Of a stretch of DNA of 64,000 nt, positions 1 to 11,241 are shown one piece after another. The position numbers were made by a program, and so were the translations under genes. This DNA comes from Magicicada septendecula. Taxonomy: Eukaryota; Arthropoda; Insecta; Hemiptera; Cicadidae. Position 1 is the stretch's first letter, and each line of letters begins with the position of its first letter. The stretch is from NCBI GenBank assembly GCA_034769895.1, contig CM068375.1, positions 258,385,268 through 258,449,267 of the forward strand, read 5' to 3'. The notes beneath the pieces were generated by a model. That model saw only the letters and a list, made by a program, of their open reading frames with translations, made no database searches and was not told the origin of the DNA.

Positions 1-1775
1 CTCCCATGTCTAAATTTCTGAGTTTAGTCATTTTTATTTTTATTCATAATTCTGAATATAATTTATTAAAATCTCTCTAAATGGTATGTGTAATTATATG
101 GCATGATCTCAAGTTTATTTTGTCTAAACCCCTTTTGTTTATTTGCATTTAATTGAGCAATTTCTCTGTTTTGATGAAGTTTGGTTTCCATTCTTTTGGC
201 CTATGATTTTTTAACAATTTTTCTTACAAAATAATTTACAAACAATATATGATGTGTGATACCCTCTCTGACTTTTACAAATAGTATTATAAATTAAACA
301 TGTTTTCAAATTACACAAAAACAATTAGTATTGGTTACAATACAAACAATAGTTAAAACAAATAAAGAATATTTTTTTTTTTTTTAAATAAATGGTTGTC
401 TTCAAGTCAGACATTTTGCAACACAATCCTTATTTCTAAACATGGAAATATGGCTTACAAAAAAGGTTTTTTACTAACTAACATCTTAATTACTCTCTAC
501 TATTTACAAGTGGTAACTATTTTTATAGTTCTGATGTTAGTTGTTTCAGACCCAAACAAATGGCCTTATATCTAATACATTTTTAAACATTCTTGTACTA
601 TATACATAAAAAACCTTATATTTATATTCTTATTTCTAACTATTATTATAAGTAGGATTCTACAGTTTTTATACCGTCTTTTACATTGTCTTTGGGGAAT
701 TGTACCCTGTCATTAACAAATAAATAGTATTAATTGTTCAAAAGGTATTATGAACTCTGTTTTTCTTTTTTCATGTAAAACAAAATGTTATTTTAAACAG
801 ATTCATGTCTTATGAACAACATATTGTCACAATACATATTTTAAGTCATTGAAAAATGCATATTTCATTGCATCCAATGTTTGTGATTGCCAAGAATGAA
901 ACACAAGGTTCATTTTTTATAATACCCAAAACTATCACTGGTTCACTTTGCACTTATATAATTATGTTAATGCTAAATGGTCGTATAGTCTTATTAACAT
1001 AATAAATTGGTTAGCGTTTTTCAATGGAGATTTGTTCCATGGGTACTATATTATTGTTTCATCTTAGTTCACAGGAAACTTTTACTTTATACACTCCTCT
1101 CTCTTAAATTTATATACATGTGGTTTTTATTTTGTTATACTTTTGTTTTTTTAGATATTTATTTTGGGGATATAGGGATTTGGGTGTCTTTTATAAGAGC
1201 ATGACATCTTCTTCAGGATGCTGCCCTCTTCTTCTTTCTTCAGTCTTCTTTTCTCCTGCCTTCTGGGACTGGTATCTTCTCCATCTTCTTCTTGATGCCA
1301 TCAGGTTTCTTGGGATCTTCTCCATCTTCTTCTTTAATTCAGAAATACACAACCTGTATTGGTTGATCTTGGCTTATTTTAGGGTTTCTCTTCTATTTAT
1401 TCTTCCTCGTTGTGGGTTTGGTCATATTCAGTACTGCTTTATTATTTACTTTTTTACCTTCCTGGGTTATACCTTGAAAACCTTTGGTTATGAGACTGGT
1501 CTTGGATGACTCATCACTAGTAACTCCTTTTAGTTGAACTTGTATTCTCTTTATAATAATGATTTCTTTCCACAGTTGCTATGAATTAATCTATTTATAT
1601 TAAATTTAATGCTTTCTTCCAAATTTAAACAGTATAACTTTATTATTCTAATGATCAATTGCCATTCAATATTATGCTTATATCTGTCACGCTACAGTGT
1701 GTGTGTGTGCATGCGCGCGCACGCATTAAACACATTAAAGTAGTAGTCCTGTGTTGGTAACAATAATTACTATAT
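1..1775. other. AT-rich upstream sequence, no gene recognised
   Basis: AT-rich sequence, presumably an upstream intron of the cadherin gene. The longest open stretch (1120-1509) gives a Phe/Leu-rich low-complexity product with no cadherin motif and is not called. A short TG/CG alternating run lies at about 1697-1723. The stretch ends at the target duplication of the foldback at 1776. Confidence 0.6.
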
Positions 1776-1841
1776 ATCACTATAGTATTGACGACTCGGA
1801 ACACTAAGTTTTTTATAAGTAAAAACGTAAAGTTTTACCTT

Positions 1842-1888
1842 ACAGCCTAAACCGGCTTTCACCTATAGAAGGCTTCATCAGAGGCTGT
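1842..1888 (-). ncRNA. Hammerhead ribozyme motif (PLE family A)
   Basis: On the minus strand: stem I ACAGCCU, core CUGAUGA, stem II GCC/GGU with a 7-nt loop, GAAA, then GCCGGUU and U at the cleavage position, then AGGCUGU closing a perfect 7-bp stem I. All invariant core residues (CUGANGA, GAAA, UH) are present. Mirror copy of 2272-2318. The order is type I with a minimal stem III, as known from Penelope-like elements. Confidence 0.85.
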
Positions 1889-2271
1889 CGTAGGTAGCGC
1901 TGTTCGTCTTGTTGTTGGCGACGAGATAGTTTTTCAAAAGATCAAAGCTGTGTGTGTGTGGTGAGATGTGTTCGAATAAAGCGTGCGATTTGAATTGTGT
2001 CTGTTCGTTTAGGATGTCGTTTTTATTTGTTTTTGTGTGTTTGTATATTTCTAATTGTTCTAGAGTGTCTAGTTTTCGGCCTGTAAGCTAGACACTCTAG
2101 AACAATTAGAAATATACAAACACACAAAAACAAATAAAAACGACATCCTAAACGAACAGACACAATTCAAATCGCACGCTTTATTCGAACACATCTCACC
2201 ACACACACACAGCTTTGATCTTTTGAAAAACTATCTCGTCGCCAACAACAAGACGAACAGCGCTACCTACG

Positions 2272-2318
2272 ACAGCCTCTGATGAAGCCTTCTATAGGTG
2301 AAAGCCGGTTTAGGCTGT
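2272..2318 (+). ncRNA. Hammerhead ribozyme motif (PLE family A)
   Basis: Exact mirror of 1842-1888. Stem I ACAGCCU pairs with AGGCUGU (7 bp). CUGAUGA and GAAA flank a stem II of GCC/GGU. The short stem III segment AGCCGGUU differs from a perfect palindrome at one position. Predicted cleavage is immediately before AGGCUGU. Confidence 0.85.
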
Positions 2319-2442
2319 AAGGTAAAACTTTACGTTTTTACTTATAAAAAACTTAGTGTTCCGGGTCGTCAATACTATAGTGATATTTAGTTAAGTAACG
2401 GACACGTCATGGACAACGAAATCCAAGAAATAATTACTATAT

Positions 2443-3480
2443 TTTTCAGTAATAAAAACTGGAGTAATGATATGTTAGTTTATTTTTATAATATTTTTAT
2501 TTTTAGTATATTATAATAACATTTGTATAACTAACTTTAATATAAAATTATATAGATACCCACTATAGACAATTATATGACAGGGCCTCTTTTATACATT
2601 GTGCATATATTATGCCTAAAAATGATCAATTTTTCTTTTATTTATGAAGAAATGTTTAGTTATTAAGCAAAAGTATAAAATCAGTAATTAAAGAAAACAT
2701 ATCATAAACTACACCATAAGATAATTAAATAAATAATTATTTTTTATTAAATAATGTTTTATTCAACAGTACTTTTATATATTGAGATCCATACATTTAA
2801 AGATTCTATGACCCCCTTATATGGTATATTTGTCAAGTTCGTATCTGTATAAGACCTTGTAAATGCAGTGGAGTACTACTGGTTACTGCAACTGATGGTT
2901 AGCTAATCATTAGTCTATAGAACAGGAACTTCAACATTATCTAATAAAACTATAATTTCCATTATAACTTTTTATGTGTGCCAGTAGAACAACCATTATA
3001 AAATAACTTGAAAACATTAAATTGTCAATGGTCCACGTTTTGCTAGAAAAACCAATCTGGATGTGCCCTAGTTAGATTCTCACTTTGCTTCAACTTGTTT
3101 TAGGTTAGATCCTGTTCCTTAATCCTTCTTGTCTAGTCATCTTGACTGACACTTGTTCTTTTCTGACTCTAATGATATTAGAGTATATGAAGGCTATGGT
3201 GTCTTTCATTTTCCATTTTTATTTCTTACATTTCTTATTTCCTTGCTGTGGGCTACAGATAAATCTGTAGGAATTCTTTGTAGACTTATGGTCAAGAACA
3301 ACACAATGTCTCAGTCAGTAGTGACCACAAACTGTACTGGACTATGAAGGAAGGAACATCGAACTCTCCAGGGATAGAAACAGGAGGCTGCATGGTTGTA
3401 AGCTGATTCAGAGAAGAAGTGAGAGCCTCAGAACATGGATTGCTCTAATGGATAAAACAACTGGACAAGATGAAAAAGAA
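2443..3480. other. Intronic AT-rich sequence, nothing recognised
   Basis: No open frame with a recognisable motif, no inverted repeat and no tandem repeat was seen. From about 3360 the purine-rich, codon-like texture may be the decayed start of the LINE fragment that follows. Confidence 0.5.
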
Positions 3481-4480
3481 TAATTCCATAGATTTAGAAT
3501 ATGGAACATAACAAAACTGGAAAGGAAATGGGATTGGTGTTGGAGGTGAAGAGGTACAAGATACAGTTGATAGGAATCAGTGAAGTGAAGATAAAGAGAA
3601 ATTGGACCATCATGCTGAACAATAACTACTAATTGCTACATTCTGGAGTAAGTGTGCAAAAGCATGAAAGAGCGAGAGTTGCCACTTCAGTAACACCCCT
3701 GAAATGTACAGCAGGGTGAGTGGTTTGGAGACAGCCATTTCATGGATAAGTGCACTAGACCTCTATTGCATATAAATATTACTTTTATTCAGGTTTATAC
3801 ACCAACTAAGTAAAGAAGAATTTTATATGAAGCTGATTAGAATAGTGGAAACAGTATATAATGAGGGTATGCAGAATGCCAGAATTGGACAAGATTTTGG
3901 ACAGTCACATGGAATCATGGATCCTTTTGGAGGAGAGGAGGATAAAATAGTAATGGAAACAGCCTTTTGGGATTTTGTGTTGACAATGGGTTGTTGGTGG
4001 GTAACACTTGGTTCAAACACAAAAAGATACATCAAATAATTTTGAAGCTGAAGGAAGAAAAGCAACAAGTATAATTGACTATTTCATCTAAATGACAAGG
4101 AGAGACCGCATTAGAAGTGAGATGATCAGATGACATTTGGAAGCAAAGCCCCTGATGGATTTGCTGTAGGTGAGCCACTTGAAGTGGTTGGGACATCCAA
4201 GTATGACAGACGAAGTTGGGACATGCAAGTAGGACAGATGAAGTTGGGACATGCAAGAAAAATAACACAGTTCCCTGAAGTAAACAGTTACTTGAAGTAA
4301 AGAAACATTGAGAGACTGGGACAGGACTATGGGTGAGTTTACAGAAAATGAAGACTATGGACGGAGACGATGGGCAAGAATGTGGAAACGATGGACAGAG
4401 GTGTCCTACAACCCATTTCTGAGAGGCAGAAGGCTAGATAAAGAAGAAGAAGAAGTTTGCTTCAGTAATGTGTGAAAACA
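3480..4480 (+). mobile_element. Decayed RTE-like LINE fragment (endonuclease region)
   Basis: Translations in shifting plus-strand frames read like the apurinic endonuclease domain of RTE-type LINEs. First comes a segment around RIWNITKLER. Next is the block at 3827-4039, which contains NARIGQDFGQSHGIMDPFG and ends ...GSNTKRYIK, the region that in family members reads 'GDFNAKVG..GPFG...NG..L..FA...NT.FKHK'. Many stops and frameshifts break it. A short direct repeat of about 27 bp (GAAGTTGGGACATGCAAG) lies at 4206-4258, and a GAA-rich run ends the fragment. Confidence 0.65.
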
Positions 4481-5106
4481 CATGAAATCAGAAATAATTT
4501 GCATTTACTTGACACAATTTGAATCATTGCTTTTCCATCATAAGGTGATTCTGATTAATAAAAAACTTGGTAAACTATGATTTGAAAATTTATAGTACCA
4601 AATTCTCATCAAAATCATAATTTATACAATATGATTAATGTCCCAGAATTTGTTATGGTTGTTACCTCACTATTTACCAAATTAATGTTTCAGTCACAAG
4701 GAATGTTTGGTTCTCTTTGGAGCAAAATTCTAGCCTGAGGTCAAGCAAGTATCAACAATGAGTACTGATTAATTAGAATTGATTTTTGTTTAAATTAAAT
4801 CAAAATTCCATGTGCACAAGTGTAAATTTGAAGAATAACATGCAGAGGGAATCTATAAGGAATTCCTACAGAAATGGACTCATTAGTTATAAATATAAAA
4901 GAAACATTAAATATAATGATATTTTTAGCATAAATTTCATGATGTTTCATAAAAGATTACCAACAGTCTATCGGTTACTACACTCAGATATTTTATTGTT
5001 AACTTTCTGTTGTTTTCAAGTTGCCACAGTTCCCTTCAACGTATAAGATTAATGAAAATACACCTTTTGCATGCTTGCGTGTGCACGTGGGTGTGGGTGT
5101 ATGCAT

Positions 5107-5163
<57 letters not shown>

Positions 5164-5232
5164 TTTTACATCATACTTAATGTTTCCAACAGCTGTAAAT
5201 ATGGAAGTCATGCAGTATTTGGTTTGTTTTAG
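4481..5232. other. Intron ending in (GA)n before the exon
   Basis: AT-rich intronic DNA. A (GA)n microsatellite occupies about 5112-5160, some 70 bp upstream of the acceptor AG at 5231-5232. No other feature was seen. Confidence 0.6.
5112..5161. repeat. (GA)n microsatellite
   Basis: About 25 uninterrupted GA units next to an alternating TG/CA stretch; sits just 5' of a splice acceptor. Confidence 0.95.
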
Positions 5233-5548
5233 ATAGAGGCCAAAGAGGTTGCAACTGACATAATACCACTGTCCTCTTCTGTAACTGTCACAGTATACAT
5301 AACTGACATCAACGACAACCCACCAGTATTCTCACAAGAAGAGTACACCACAAAAATGCCAGAAAATGTTACAATGGGTGTACACGTTGTAACCGTTGCT
5401 GCAACTGATGTCGACACTGATTTAGCAGGCACTGTTAGATACACTGCAATCCTTGGACACTTAAACGCATCTTTGATTTTAAACCCAAAATCTGGAGACA
5501 TCTCAGTGGCTACCAATAGCCATGGTTTTGACAGAGAACAAGCTTCAG
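5233..5548 (+). CDS. Cadherin exon 1 of window: EC repeat end and next EC start
   Basis: Acceptor TTTTAG precedes ATAGAGGCC; donor CAG|GTACAT. Residues 1-24 are the last strands of one cadherin repeat (SSSVTVTVYIT), followed by the calcium linker DINDNPPVF at residues 25-33. A new repeat then starts with EEYTTKMPEN (the XPEN/PE calcium motif) and runs through AATDVDTD and the FDREQ motif near the end. 316 nt, phase 1 at the 3' end, matching the acceptor phase at 6757. Cadherin repeats mediate calcium-dependent adhesion outside the cell. The exon is intact. Confidence 0.92.
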
Positions 5549-6249
5549 GTACATTCTTACCTTTAACAACTAATCTCAAACTGTAACCATGCAGACCACA
5601 AAGTACTATGTAGCTTTAAAATTATATTATGAATAGAATATTTTTACTCCCAAGAGTCTTTTTGCCTTTGTAATTTCAAATAGATGCTGTTACCACTACA
5701 ATGCTTAAGTAGTGGTAATTTGGATAGTTGAGGTCTAATCATGATACACTGTATATATACTTTTTTTTTTACAATATGAGAAAATGATCTAAAACTTATA
5801 AATTGGCCTTTAATAGACACAAAATATGTTAATATAAAGTGATTAGAAAGAAAATCCTAGTTTTTTTTCAGTAAACAAGTGCTGCTAACAATAAATTGTA
5901 ACAACAATAATATAAATAATATACCATATACAACTTAACAAAGTAAACAAGTTTTGAAAGAGAATTTGCTATTTCTCTATATTCTACAGATTCAACAATA
6001 TTTTGACTTGACTGTCTCTGAAAAGTTCTCACTCAGAACTTTTGGTTAATTATTAACTAAACTGAATAAAAAGTGTTAAAAGAAATTAATGTTACAATAA
6101 ATTTATAACAATCAAAGCTTAAAGAAATAAATTGATAAAATCCAGTAGTTATAAAGTAGTTTGAAACATTTTTTTTAACTATAATTGTATTAATTAAAGT
6201 AGAAGGGAATACAAGTAATAACAGAAACTTCTTTTTGTCTTCTTCTAAG

Positions 6250-6530
6250 TCATCTCTTCTACTAGTCAGGTGTTGAGGTTTTCAAGAGAGCTCTCCATCT
6301 CGTCCTGCCCAGTGCCAAAACCCTGGCACAGGCCCAAACTGCTCCTCTGCCTTTCTACACTCTTCTTGACGTTACCCTTCCATTTCAGTCTGGGCTGTCT
6401 TCTTCTTCTTCTTCCTTTTGGTTTTGCCTCCCATGCTCGTCTTGGGTACCTTTTCTCATTCATCCTATAGACATGCCCAAACCAACACAGTTGGGAGATT
6501 TCAATTTTAAAAAGAGTATCTTCCAATTCT
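6250..6530 (-). mobile_element. LINE 3' coding fragment (minus strand)
   Basis: The minus-strand frame at 6266-6526 reads LCWFGHVYRMNEKRYPRRAW followed by an Arg-rich run and PRLKWK. This is the C-terminal signature of RTE/CR1-like LINE ORF2 (WFGHV.RM...R.PR...GRR..GRPR..W). Only this end remains, lying antisense in an intron. Confidence 0.7.
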
Positions 6531-6756
6531 TCCAGATGTTAAAATTTGTTTTTTTTTACCATCAAAATATAGTTTAGGAGCATTAGGGTATGTTGTCAGC
6601 CTAAACTTTACAACACACAAGGAAGGTAATAGCTCCAACTCTTTTGACAAAATAAATGTCTTAATATGTATTACACACATTACATATTTACTTTTTGATG
6701 TACAAATAAAACTCACTGTTGTTTAGAAACTAAAGTATAATTTAAATTTTTAACAG

Positions 6757-6932
6757 AATATCGATTCTACATAGAAGCAAGAGATGAAGATGGCATGGGA
6801 AATCGAGCTACCGTTCCTCTTGTTATTGAAGTTCTGGATGTTAATGATGAAAAGCCTGTTTTTCTGCAGAACCCTATGGATTTTATTCTTGCATCTGATG
6901 GTCTTAACTTTTCTGACAGAGCATTTGTCAAG
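6757..6932 (+). CDS. Cadherin exon 2 of window: EC repeat end with DVNDE linker
   Basis: Acceptor TTTTTAACAG; donor AAG|GTAACA. The split codon G|AA gives Glu, and the frame reads YRFYIEARDEDGMGN, then strands VPLVIEVL, then the linker DVNDEKPVF, where Glu replaces the usual final Asn of DxNDN. The first residues of the last EC repeat follow (LASDGLNFSDRAFVK). 176 nt, phase 0 at the end. ARDEDG and DVNDE are calcium-site motifs. The variant linker may weaken one calcium site; that is inference. Confidence 0.92.
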
Positions 6933-7169
6933 GTAACACAGGTTTACATTTCCACATGTACATGTAGGCTAGTACCATATACATACAGGCTGGTGTGTGT
7001 GTGTGGGGGGGAGGAGAAAAATCATAGTGACTTATACAATCTGAAATATATTTCAGTGTTTATAAAACTAGAACATCCTATCCTGTTTTGAGTTTTATAT
7101 CAGAGTGAATAACATGAAAGTTTATTGTATGAAATTAGATTTAAGATTTTATAGGATTCATGTTATATA

Positions 7170-7990
7170 AATGAAACAGATCCTGCCAATACATAGCATA
7201 TGCAGAGGACGTGGTAATTATGGCAAGAAGAAGATAAGCACTAGTGGAAGCATATCAGGAATTGGAAAGAGAGAGGCAAAAGGCCGGGTGAAAAATAAAT
7301 GAAGTAAAGTATATTTTGATGACAAGGAATCGGAGAAGAGAGAAAGGAAGAATAAGAATAGGAAACCGCATTTTCAGGAGATCAACAATTTAAATACCTC
7401 AGAAGCATAATTACAGAGAATAATGAAACAAGGGAAGAAATCGAAGCAAGAATAGTAGCAGGAAACAGACGCTACTATACATTAAAAAATATATTTCAAT
7501 CCAGGAATGTATCAAAAAATGTCAAAAAAGAAAATTTTCACCATGGTAATCATACCTGTAGAAACATATGCAAATGAGACATGGGTGCTGAAGTTGGAAG
7601 ATATGAAAAACCTTGGTGTTTTTCAGAGGAAAATTCTGAGAAGAATTTATGGTCCAGAGTAGGCAGAGATGTGGAGGATAAGAAAGAATTGTGAGCTAAG
7701 AGACCTTTATGGATAAGGACATAGTTGCGGCAGTGAAGGTCCAAATGTTGAGATAGTTGGTGCATGTGGTGAGAATGAGAAGTGATCGAGGCCCAAAAAT
7801 GGCACTGGAAAGGAAGCCAGAGGGTGTAAGCAGTATAGGACATCCAAGGAGGAGATGGTGTGAAGATGCGGAAGGGGATTTGAGGGAGATGTGAGTGACA
7901 GGTTGGTGGAGTAAGGCTCTGGGCAGAGAAGAATGGAGCAGAATCATTGAGCAGGGTTTTACAGGGACCATAGTGTCAGAGCAGAAAGAG
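7170..7990 (+). mobile_element. Decayed RTE-like LINE 3' fragment
   Basis: Plus-strand translation with frameshifts reads IAYAEDVVIMARRR (the YADD region of reverse transcriptase, with Asp changed to Glu), then VEAYQELERERQKAG, then downstream C-terminal features (HVVRMRSDRG, IGHPRRRWCEDAEGDL). The order is RT palm to C-terminal domain. No intact frame remains. Confidence 0.7.
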
Positions 7991-8942
7991 AGATGATTCA
8001 TGACATTTAAAGCAAACCACGAAACACAACTTGCCTGTTCCATTGACCACAAATATTTATTTTCAGATGTAAATCACTTCGTGCCTTGCTATAATTATAT
8101 AGGAAAATTAATTAATGTATCATCCCAATTACAAGCTGTTTTAATTTATAAGAATTTCATACTGTATACAGTATTGGATGTGGTTTTTAATTGTTACTTC
8201 AAATGCATTCCACACATGTGGTAGACGAGCATGTACAGAATGTACAGCATGCATGTCATTAATGTTTTGTATGAAAAATTACAATGTTCAAATAAAACTT
8301 GAAAATTGTTTTTTTTTACACAAATAATGTAGTAATGGTAAAAAAAACTATAGCATCATCATAATTTAATAATTATTATAGTAATTATTAAGTAACACAC
8401 AAAATAATTACAGCAACCAAAGGGTTGTGATATTACTCATGGGTATGATGTAATATAATATGATGTAATTTATATTAGAAATAAGGTAGTTATTTGTCTG
8501 GAATGTGTAGCACAATAAGGAGATATCTGGAAAACATTGTAGAAAGGAGACAATTGAACTTTTATAAGATGATGCAGTACCAGGGTTATTATATGGATGT
8601 GTCACATAGGCAGTTAGGCAAAGTGATAAAACCAGTTTTTGGTTATCACAAATGAAGTTTCTTTGATAAGGGTTATAATAAATGAGCTCAACTTAGGAAT
8701 GATGTTGTTCAGGAGGAGCTCAACATTTTCTCCTTAGTCAGGTGATTTTATGTTTATCATTAGTGGTAGCATAATCATGCATTTACAGTAAGTTATTTAT
8801 AATCATAAGTTACAGTAGATGACAGGTTGCCAAAACTTATGTTCCAGTATAAACCATTCGGAAGAGTGCTGGCTGTTCTAGGAAGACATAGGTGTGGAGC
8901 CAGAAAAGGTCACAAGACTCAATTTTTGAAATTAACAATGAT

Positions 8943-9053
8943 TCTTGGATTTTGTTGTCCATGACGTGTCCGTTGATTAACTAAATATAAGTATGTCACA
9001 TTAAGTATAACATTCTTTGTGTTCCGAGTCGGTAGTGACATACTTATATTCAG
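8943..9053 (-). mobile_element. Minimal Penelope-like (family A) insertion
   Basis: A 111-bp insertion flanked by the 11-bp direct repeat TTAACAATGAT (8932-8942, 9054-9064). It consists of the ~41-nt tail (GGATTTTGTTGTCCATGACG...) plus a short inverted pair (AAATATAAGTATGTCAC and its complement) and the family's end sequence GTTCCGAGTCGGTAGTGA. It has no hammerhead: both arms are cut short. Confidence 0.8.
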
Positions 9054-9347
9054 TTAACAATGATGTTGAAGACAGCAACAAAATAATTAATAAATATCAT
9101 ATGAATATAATAATATATAAAAATTACTGTTCATTTGAAGTCTGGTAATCCTGAGAAAATTTAAGTTTTGGTACAACCCTAAAGATGAGTGCAATGTACT
9201 TTCCATCCATTAAACATGTTTTTAATTTATGTAAATTATTCTATTTAAACTACATTGGTTTATCACATAAATGTTTATTGCAGAAATAATAATTATTTAA
9301 TAATATGTAAATTAAAGTATTTTTAATCCTTTTTTATCAAATTTCAG

Positions 9348-9444
9348 GCAGTAGATAATGATGCAGAACCTCCAAACAACATTGTTCAATATGAAATAGT
9401 AAGTGGGAATTATGGGAACCGGTTTCTATTAAATTCTACTTCTG
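9348..9444 (+). CDS. Cadherin exon 3 of window: EC repeat, middle
   Basis: Acceptor ATTTCAG; donor TCTG|GTAAGA. Reads AVDNDAEPPNNIVQYEI then FLLNSTSG, the conserved 'A.D.D....N..V.Y.I' and 'F.ld..tG.L' signature of a cadherin repeat. 97 nt, phase 1 at the end. It completes the repeat begun in the 6757 exon. Confidence 0.93.
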
Positions 9445-10010
9445 GTAAGAAATTTAAATATTTTTTCTACTTCATTGTATAATGAAATTATGTTTATTTT
9501 TCTGTTGTCTGTTTTATTGAAAATCTGAATCCAAATAGAGCATAAAGACATCAGTTATTAATGACGGATAAAATAATATTATGTTTCATTAAAAATGTTT
9601 TTGTTTAGGCCTAATTTTCATTTCACCTTTAAATGTTAATTATGATGGAACATGTTTGTTTTAATTTGAAAAACAGATGGCTGACATCACTGATTAAGTA
9701 TTTTAAGAAAGCAACATTTTAGCTAAACTAAGAATTGTTAATGATAAATTATTCTTTCTTGAGTTTTAAAATTAATGGATTGAAGATGGTTACTAATTCC
9801 TAGAGCTTAAATGCAGCTTTGTAAAAACTTAAATCCGTGAAGGGAAGCATCATTTTTTTTTAACTAAAGACATTATTAACAGAGTCCTACACACATGTAT
9901 TTTCTGCCATTAACGTACCACTACACATCTCAGCCCTTATGCAGTAGTACAACTCATACAGTGTCATGAATAATATATTACATATGATTGACTTTGTTTG
10001 TATATTTCAG
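9445..10010. other. Intron, nothing notable
   Basis: AT-rich intron with a consensus acceptor (TATATTTCAG). No repeat was recognised. Confidence 0.6.
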
Positions 10011-10109
10011 GAGAGCTAACAGTACAGCCCTTTGATAATGCTCGTAGTGCAAGGCAAACACAGAGCTCTGAGTCTGTAACTGTACTAATGGTTAGAGCAT
10101 ATGATCTTG
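10011..10109 (+). CDS. Cadherin exon 4 of window: last EC repeat, C-terminal half
   Basis: Acceptor TATATTTCAG; donor CTTG|GTAAGT. Reads GELTVQPFDNARSARQTQSS, then SVTVLMVRAYDLG. The strand pattern 'G.l.v', a loop, then 'l.V.A.D.G.P' ends the final EC repeat. The loop ARSARQTQSS is longer than usual. 99 nt, phase 1. Confidence 0.92.
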
Positions 10110-10195
10110 GTAAGTTAAATATTTTTGTTAAATACAATAAACATTGCAAATATTAATTATTTAGAGACATAAGTAGCTGTTTAATATCTTTACAG

Positions 10196-10421
10196 GAGTA
10201 CCAACACAGTCGTCTGGTGGCCAAGTTAAAATATACCCACCTGAATCTGGTGCACGTGTTATGACGTTCATCGTTCCTGGTAAGAACCCTGATAAGAAAA
10301 ACATTGAAGACATGCTGACTGTACTGACAGGAGGCAGAGTAAAAATTCAAGAGATACACCCATATTATGGGTTTAATGGGCCTGCACAAGATCTGACTCA
10401 CAACCTTCCAGACACTGACAA
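10196..10421 (+). CDS. Cadherin exon 5 of window: membrane-adjacent domain, first part
   Basis: Acceptor TCTTTACAG; donor CAA|GTAATA (the stop codon just after lies in the intron). Begins VPTQSSGGQVKIYP, closing the last EC repeat, then RVMTFIVPGKNPDKKNIEDM, LTVLTGGRVKIQEIHPYYG and PDTDK. The predicted strand-helix-strand order is not a cadherin fold. It resembles the ferredoxin-like membrane-adjacent domain (MAD) of PCDH15/CDH23-type cadherins; the resemblance is inferred from pattern only. 226 nt, phase 2, continuing in the exon at 20786. Confidence 0.9.
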
Positions 10422-10868
10422 GTAATAATAACAAAAATACAAATAAGCTGTTCATAAGATCAATAGTTATTATATATAATGATTGACAGTTTACAAGTAG
10501 AACATTACTGCATAAATTAGAATAGGTATGTTTAATAGTAACTCTAAATTCAGAAACATTTAGAAAATATTCTCATGTAATGGGTTCCATGAGTAGTGAG
10601 AGAGTACCTCAGGAGAAGAGGATCTTCATTCATAGAATGTGAATCCTAAAGAAACAATTTTATGGAAGGGAAGGTCCCCAGGGATAAGTCCTGAGATGTA
10701 TTGATTGAATGTTAAGCAATAACTGGATGTTGAGTAGCAACAGTTACAAAAAACAACTGGTTTGTAGACTACGATCAATTATTTTGAATATTCATCACTT
10801 CTTTGTTTACACACATAATAATTATTAATATTGGTGTTGCTTTCACTGTAAACTTACTTGTTTTATTC

Positions 10869-10912
10869 ACTCAGACGACGTTTCGGAGTAGTGTTCTCCT
10901 TCTTCAGTGAGT
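10869..10912 (-). ncRNA. Hammerhead ribozyme motif (family B)
   Basis: Minus strand: stem I ACUCA, core CUGAAGA, stem II GGAG/CUCC with a 7-nt loop, GAAA, CGUCGUC, then UGAGU closing a 5-bp stem I. After GAAA the palindrome ACGU forms stem III, with either the first or second GUC as the cleavage triplet. All invariant positions are intact. Confidence 0.85.
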
Positions 10913-11091
10913 TTGGATATGGAATGTGCTAAGTTGTCGGTAATTTTATGTGCAACGGTTTTTAGTTAACAGGTTGTGTGTGGCACAGGTTTCCTGTGCC
11001 AGTCCCGTCCACCTCCACCCCCACACACAACCTGTTAACTAAAAACCGTTACACATAAAATTACCGACAACTTGGCACATTCCGTATCCAA

Positions 11092-11135
11092 ACTCACTGA
11101 AGAAGGAGAACACTACTCCGAATCGTCGTCTGAGT
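11092..11135 (+). ncRNA. Hammerhead ribozyme motif (family B), core-mutated
   Basis: Mirror of 10869-10912 with the same stems I and II, but GAAA reads GAAU (CCGAATCG). The A15.1-U16.1 closing pair is therefore lost and the copy is probably inactive. Confidence 0.75.
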
Positions 11136-11241
11136 GAATAAAACAAGTAAGTTTACAGTGAAAGCAACACCAATATTAATAATTACGATCAATTACTTAA
11201 CAATGACCAGATGCTAAATACCAACTAGTTTCTAGGTAATA

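Larger units (their letters stand above)
1776..2428. mobile_element. Penelope-like foldback insertion with two hammerheads
   Basis: Two ~300-bp inverted arms meet near 2073-2090. The element is flanked by the 14-bp direct repeat AATAATTACTATAT (1762-1775 and 2429-2442). The right side has an extra ~41 nt with no partner on the left; the same ~41 nt, reverse-complemented (GGATTTTGTTGTCCATGAC...), occurs at one end of six other insertions in this window. A one-sided 'tail' and target duplications of this size are known traits of Penelope-like elements. The inner arm sequence matches the DNA downstream of the GIY-YIG fragment at 25.9-26.5 kb, which ties it to that family. Each arm carries a hammerhead motif. 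Confidence 0.85.
10782..11183. mobile_element. Hammerhead foldback insertion (family B)
   Basis: Inverted arms 10819-10990 and about 11010-11183, flanked by the 12-bp direct repeat TACGATCAATTA (10770-10781, 11184-11195). The left side carries 37 nt (10782-10818) without a partner. This is the same architecture as the Penelope-like insertion at 1776 (foldback, 11-14-bp duplication, one-sided tail) but with unrelated sequence. Each arm holds a hammerhead motif. Confidence 0.8.

Noticed and set aside
1120-1509. 129-codon plus-strand open frame
   Set aside because: Low-complexity Phe/Leu/Ser product with no domain, in AT-rich DNA with chance TTT/CTT codons.
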